Positions 60,550 through 64,000 of a stretch of 64,000 bases of DNA are shown in pieces. Under the pieces are notes generated by a model. The model was given only the letters and a program-made list of their open reading frames with translations. It had not been told where the DNA came from and searched no databases. Location: positions 310,001-374,000 of the forward strand of contig NZ_JAMXMY010000003.1 in the NCBI RefSeq assembly GCF_024055795.1, in the 5' to 3' direction. The stretch comes from Actinoallomurus purpureus. GTDB taxonomy: Bacteria; Actinomycetota; Actinomycetes; Streptosporangiales; Streptosporangiaceae. Within the stretch, counting starts at the first letter, position 1; every line of letters starts with the position of its first letter. A program made the translations under genes and the position numbers.

Positions 60550-61407
60550 GTGATTAGTTTGCGACGTATCACCCTCGGCATCCTCAGCGCTTCGGCGGTG
60601 ATGTGCACGCTCGCGGCCGTGCCGCCCGCGGCGCTCGCCGAAACGAACGCGTCGGGCGTGTCCCATGCGCGGCTCGACCCGGCGCCGCTGCAATTCGATC
60701 ATTTCACCGTCTCGTACGACCCGTGGGGGAACGTGACGGCCGACGGGGCTCTGCGCAGCGATTCCGCAATCTCCAGCGCGCTGCCGCTCACGATCGAGTA
60801 CTCGTCCGATGGGCAGACGGGTTGGACCGTCAAGAAGACCGTCACGACGGACACGGGCGCCAACGCGTTCCACAGCACCTTCTTCAACAACTGGTCCGGT
60901 TACTACCGAGCGCGCTTCGCCGGTGACGCGACGTACCAGGCGGCGACCAGCCCGGTGCGCAAGGCCTGGCGCTGGCGCACCGAGATCCACTCCTTCAAGG
61001 TCTCGCCGAAGAAGGTGCGCAAGAACCACTACGTGACGGCCAGCGGCCGCCTGGTCCGCTGGTTCACCAACACCAAGCACGGCGCGTACTCCGGCCGGAA
61101 GGTGGAGATCATCTTCCGGTTCAAGGGGAAGAAGACGTGGTACCACCTCGCGTGGGCCAAGACGAACAGCAAGGGCAACTTCACCAAGAAGGTCAAGGCG
61201 TACGGCAAGGGCTACTATGCCGCGGTCTTCCGGGGCGGCAAGGGCACCTTCGCCACCGGATCGTCGAACACGCCGTACGTGAAGACCTACGGCATCGGTG
61301 GCGGGTCCATCGCGGCGCAGGCGGCTCCCGGCCCGGTCGTGAACTGGACGCCCTCGCTTCCCGGGCCGTTCGTGACGGGCGGCTCGATCGCCGCCCGCCG
61401 GGACTGA
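60550..61407 (+). CDS. Secreted hypothetical protein
   Basis: A 285-residue exported protein. A signal peptide of about 31 residues (RRITLGILSASAVMCTLAAV ending PPAALA-E) is followed by a beta-rich region (FTVSYDPWGNVTADGALRSD), a central SGYYRARFAGDATYQAATSP segment like a bacterial Ig-type domain, and a basic second domain (KVSPKKVRKNHYVTASGRLV). The second half is rich in Lys, Gly and Tyr. It may bind cell wall or act extracellularly; no known catalytic motif is seen. The GTG at 60550 is the most upstream start; TTG at 60559 is an alternative. Confidence 0.75.
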   Translation: MISLRRITLGILSASAVMCTLAAVPPAALAETNASGVSHARLDPAPLQFDHFTVSYDPWGNVTADGALRSDSAISSALPLTIEYSSDGQTGWTVKKTVTTDTGANAFHSTFFNNWSGYYRARFAGDATYQAATSPVRKAWRWRTEIHSFKVSPKKVRKNHYVTASGRLVRWFTNTKHGAYSGRKVEIIFRFKGKKTWYHLAWAKTNSKGNFTKKVKAYGKGYYAAVFRGGKGTFATGSSNTPYVKTYGIGGGSIAAQAAPGPVVNWTPSLPGPFVTGGSIAARRD

Positions 61408-61427
61408 CCGGCGGCTGATCGACGAAC

Positions 61428-61475
61428 CGGCCGGACGCCGACGGTCACCACGGTGGATCCGTCGGCGTCCGGCCG
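61428..61475 (+). terminator. Very strong hairpin terminator
   Basis: A 17-base perfect stem, CGGCCGGACGCCGACGG with CCGTCGGCGTCCGGCCG, 20 bases after the secreted-protein stop. Confidence 0.85.
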
Positions 61476-61545
61476 ATGTGCTTTCGTAATCCGCGTATGT
61501 TCGACGAAATGCCGATTATGGGTGTCATTTATGTAGGATTAAGCG

Positions 61546-62385
61546 GTGACCGCCCCGCGACCTACGCTGACTCGACGGCACGCCCTGGGCGAGACGAGCG
61601 CGCGTTCCCTGTTGCTGACCATACTCGGCGAGTTCGTACTGCGTCATCAAGAACCGGTATGGACCTCCACACTCGTCGAGGTCCTCGACGAACTCGGCGT
61701 CGAGGAGAAATCCGCCCGGCAGGCGCTGGCCCGTACGGCCGCCGACGGCTGGCTCACCTCCGAGCGCGTCGGGCGTAGCGTCCGCTGGTCCCTCACCCCT
61801 CCCGGACGGCAGCTGCTCACCGAGGGCGCGGAGCGCATCTACACCTTCGGGACCGCCACCGAGCCGTGGGACGGAGTCTGGCTCATCGTCTACGTCTCGG
61901 TCCCCGAGTCCAAGCGCCGGCTCCGCCACAAGCTCCGTACGAAGCTGAGCTGGGCCGGCTTCGGATCCCCCGGCCCGGGGATGTGGATCGCGCCGTCGTC
62001 GGCGCGTGAGGCCGAGGCGCGCTCGGTCATCGAGGGCCTGGGGCTGGAGTCCAACGCCATGTCGTTCACCGCGCGGTTCGCCGGCGTCGGCAGCGAGAAG
62101 GCGATGGTCGAGCGGGCGTGGGATCTGGACGGGGTGGCCGCCCAGTACGAGGCGTTCATGAACGCGTTCGGCGCCCCGCGTCCCGCCTCGCCGGCGTCGA
62201 TCATGCTGGCGCAGACGCGGCTCGTCCACGAGTGGCGGCGGTTCCCGTTCCTGGATCCGCAGTTGCCAGCGGCCCTGCTGCCCTCCGGCTGGATCGGCGC
62301 CCGCGCCCGCGAGTTGTTCGACGCCCAACACGGCGAGTGGGACGCGATCGCCCAGCGGCGCTGGTGCGAGCTCGCCAGCGGCTGA
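61546..62385 (+). CDS. PaaX-family transcriptional regulator
   Basis: A 279-residue PaaX-like protein: SARSLLLTILGEFVLRHQEP, VWTSTLVEVLDELGVEEKSA, RQALARTAADGWLTSERVGR (winged helix), then WLIVYVSVPESKRRLRHKLR and LSWAGFGSPGPGMWIAPSSA, and a C-terminal domain. PaaX of E. coli responds to phenylacetyl-CoA. TAGGAT at 61534 ends seven bases before the GTG at 61546, so it is probably leaderless. It lies upstream of a PaaK-like gene, which is suggestive: the PaaX protein may control that gene by recognising its acyl-adenylate or CoA product. Confidence 0.88.
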   Translation: MTAPRPTLTRRHALGETSARSLLLTILGEFVLRHQEPVWTSTLVEVLDELGVEEKSARQALARTAADGWLTSERVGRSVRWSLTPPGRQLLTEGAERIYTFGTATEPWDGVWLIVYVSVPESKRRLRHKLRTKLSWAGFGSPGPGMWIAPSSAREAEARSVIEGLGLESNAMSFTARFAGVGSEKAMVERAWDLDGVAAQYEAFMNAFGAPRPASPASIMLAQTRLVHEWRRFPFLDPQLPAALLPSGWIGARARELFDAQHGEWDAIAQRRWCELASG

Positions 62386-62468
62386 ACCGGCCGGGATTGA
62401 CCGGCCATCTCACTGCGGTTGACTGCCGATTTTCCGCGTTCTCCCAGGTAACTAGGCATTCCCTTCAA

Positions 62469-62492
62469 GATCACCTGCGGGCTATGGTGATC
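62469..62492. promoter_or_regulatory. Inverted repeat upstream of the peptide gene
   Basis: GATCACC-N10-GGTGATC lies 34 bases before the 29-codon gene at 62527. It is a candidate operator for the PaaX-family neighbour. Confidence 0.5.
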
Positions 62493-62526
62493 ATGAAAAC
62501 CCTACCTACCGAGGGAGAGGATCCCG

Positions 62527-62616
62527 ATGGTGGCAGTAAAGAGCAGTGTCAAGCAGGTCCGGTACGTCATGGGCGCCATGACCGCCGTGTTCTTCCAGTC
62601 CTGCAGCGTTTCCTGA
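62527..62616 (+). CDS. 29-residue peptide, possible RiPP precursor
   Basis: Starts MVAVKSSVKQVRYVMG, ends AVFFQSCSVS; total 29 residues. The ribosome-binding site GGGAGAGG lies six bases before the ATG. A basic N-terminal half and a hydrophobic C-terminal half with Cys and three Ser suit a leader plus core arrangement. A strong hairpin follows, then an adenylating enzyme. Precursor status is inferred; the alternative is a leader peptide for attenuation. Confidence 0.55.
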   Translation: MVAVKSSVKQVRYVMGAMTAVFFQSCSVS

Positions 62617-62622
62617 CGCAGC

Positions 62623-62652
62623 GGCGTGCGGAGGGCCGTCCCTCCGCACGCC
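62623..62652 (+). terminator. Intra-operon hairpin (attenuator)
   Basis: GGCGTGCGGAGGG-CCGT-CCCTCCGCACGCC: a perfect 13-base stem with a four-base loop. It lies 6 bases after the peptide stop and 26 bases before the adenylase start. There is no T-run, so partial read-through is likely. Confidence 0.8.
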
Positions 62653-62678
62653 ACCCCCTGACGATCGAAGGAGATCAG

Positions 62679-64000
62679 GTGCTCGAGGCCGGGATTCGCC
62701 AGGTCCGGGTGGCGCTGGCCATGGTCCTGGGGCGGCCCATCAATCCACGGCTGGTCGAGCGGCTCATCGAGGACGCGCTCGCGACGATCGAGGAGTTCGG
62801 CTCGCCGGGAGACGACGTCGAGCAGTTGATCGACGGTCCGTTCGCCGACCCCGCCGAACGCCGGGACCTGCAGACCCGAGCACTGCAGCGGACCGCGCGC
62901 CGGTTGGCGCGGCGATCGGTCTTCTACCGGGAGCGGTTCGAGGCGGCGGGCGTCGAGCCGGGCGCGCTGACCCCGGACTCGCTGCGGAATGTTCCAGTCA
63001 CCCGCAAGGCGGATCTGGTGGCCAGGCCGCACGACTTCATCTGCGGCGAACCCCAGATCGTCACCCAGACCACCGGAACGACCGGAGCGCCCGCCCGGGT
63101 CTGGCTGTCTCGCTACGAGATCGAGCTGTGGCCCGCGCTGATCGCTCTCTCGCTGGTGCTGCGCGGCGAGGCCCGGCCCGGCGACTGCATGCAGATCAAC
63201 ATCAGCTCTCGGGCGACGGCCGCGGTGCAGGAGGACATTGAGGTCTTCCGGCTGCTCGGCGCGGCGACCCGGGTGGTCGGTCAGGTGCCGCCGGACGAGT
63301 CCCTGGATCACCTGCTGGACACCGGCGGGGTCACGCCCACGCTGCTGAGCGCCTACCCCAGTTACGTCGCCCAGATGGTGTCCGCGGCGCGCCGCCGCGG
63401 TCTCGGCCCGGCCGACTTCCGGCTGCGCGGGGTGTTCCTCGGCGGGGAGGTCCTGTCGCCCTCGCTCGCCCAGGCGGTGCGCGAGACGTTCGGCGTGGAC
63501 CAGGTCGGCGACGCCTACGGCATGACCGAGTTGCTTCCGGTCGGCGGCCGGATCTGCCGCCAGCGTCACCTGCACATGGACCCGAACATGGGGTACGCCG
63601 AGGTCGTCGACCTCGAGACCGGGGAACCCGCCGAACCCGGCCGGCTCGGCACGCTGACCGTCACCCCGTATTTCCCCTACCGCGAGTGCATGCCGGTCTT
63701 CCGCTACGACACCCGCGACGTCGTACGGGCGCTCCCCGAACGCCTCGACTGCGAGCTGGCCGGTGTTCCCGCCGTGTCACAGGTCCTCGGCAAGGCCGGC
63801 CGGCTGCTCGACACGGCGGCGGGCCTGGTAGCGCCCCGCGACATCGTCGAGGCCCTCGATGAGCTGCCCGGCACGGAGTGGCCGGTGCGGCACCGCGCCC
63901 AGGTCACGGACGGGAAGCTGCACGTCACGGTCGTCTCGGAGCACGCGTCGCCGGTGGATGTCACCGAGCGGCTGGGCGCCCGGGGGATCGACGCCGTCGC
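62679..64000 (+). CDS. PaaK-like adenylate-forming enzyme (partial, runs off right edge)
   Basis: The first 440 residues of an AMP-forming acyl ligase of the PaaK (phenylacetate-CoA ligase) branch. The adenylation motif TQTTGTTGAPARVWLS and YGMTELLPVGG, then VFRYDTRDVV (hinge) are visible. The N-terminus (LEAGIRQVRVALAMVLGRPI) is typical. GTG 62679 follows AAGGAGATCAG. The C-terminus is outside. It follows the 29-residue peptide and hairpin in one unit. It could activate a carboxylic acid or the peptide's own C-terminus; that is inference. Confidence 0.82.
   Translation, partial: MLEAGIRQVRVALAMVLGRPINPRLVERLIEDALATIEEFGSPGDDVEQLIDGPFADPAERRDLQTRALQRTARRLARRSVFYRERFEAAGVEPGALTPDSLRNVPVTRKADLVARPHDFICGEPQIVTQTTGTTGAPARVWLSRYEIELWPALIALSLVLRGEARPGDCMQINISSRATAAVQEDIEVFRLLGAATRVVGQVPPDESLDHLLDTGGVTPTLLSAYPSYVAQMVSAARRRGLGPADFRLRGVFLGGEVLSPSLAQAVRETFGVDQVGDAYGMTELLPVGGRICRQRHLHMDPNMGYAEVVDLETGEPAEPGRLGTLTVTPYFPYRECMPVFRYDTRDVVRALPERLDCELAGVPAVSQVLGKAGRLLDTAAGLVAPRDIVEALDELPGTEWPVRHRAQVTDGKLHVTVVSEHASPVDVTERLGARGIDAV

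Noticed and set aside
1-64000. Prophage, integrative element or intact IS
   Set aside because: No integrase, transposase, capsid, tRNA or att pair was found; the scars and repeats alone do not show an active element.

Overview
The window is very GC-rich with strong third-position GC. It combines a GylR-type glycerol regulator, XRE/DUF5753 plus DUF397 pairs, WD40-fused Ser/Thr kinases, an ImuA'/ImuB/DnaE2 mutasome and many GTG or leaderless starts. This fits a chromosomal segment of a filamentous actinomycete (Streptosporangiales or Thermomonosporaceae-like); the genus is an inference. No rRNA, tRNA, CRISPR array, intact insertion sequence or phage module was seen.

0-10 kb is sugar and polyol metabolism. 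It holds a glpF-glpK operon (glpK cut by the left edge), a divergent gylR followed by a second glycerol kinase, a membrane-anchored transglycosylase-like protein, and an frcBCA-type sugar ABC transporter with a PfkB kinase, divergent from a LacI regulator across two tandem palindromes. 9.8-14.9 kb holds two Ser/Thr kinase-WD40 genes whose kinase domains share a 662-bp nearly identical block of unusual codon use. The block sits between scars of a second, decayed ABC/LacI locus. 14.9-20.6 kb is the SOS mutasome (imuA'-imuB-dnaE2) with a LexA-like box.

20.9-31.1 kb holds an oxidoreductase/TetR pair, a VOC protein, a YnfA-like protein, a two-component system and a compact two-gene RNA-repair cassette. 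One repair protein carries MJ1316/DUF504, endonuclease/exonuclease/phosphatase, 2H phosphoesterase and nucleotidyltransferase domains. The other carries RNA ligase, HD-like and polynucleotide-kinase domains. 31.3-43.4 kb holds GtrA, a DUF2293 protein, a molybdopterin oxidoreductase, a small basic protein, a second two-component system and a tightly coupled operon (flavin monooxygenase, FMN hydroxy-acid oxidase, P450, MFS transporter) with direct repeats in front.

43.6-56.3 kb is an accessory, decaying region: lipoprotein, frameshifted hydrolase, XRE regulator with three miniature DUF397 genes, a broken copy of a DUF1963-like gene whose intact copy lies 6 kb away, a cupin pseudogene, MarR and TetR regulators, several scar repeats, a 71-bp hairpin element in two copies, and two small-protein genes with related leaders and their own terminators. 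56.5-60.4 kb is the xylose pathway (xylA, xylB, ROK regulator). 60.5-64 kb holds a secreted protein, a PaaX-family regulator, and a 29-codon gene separated by a strong hairpin from a PaaK-like adenylating enzyme that runs off the right edge. That last arrangement looks like a peptide-precursor operon.
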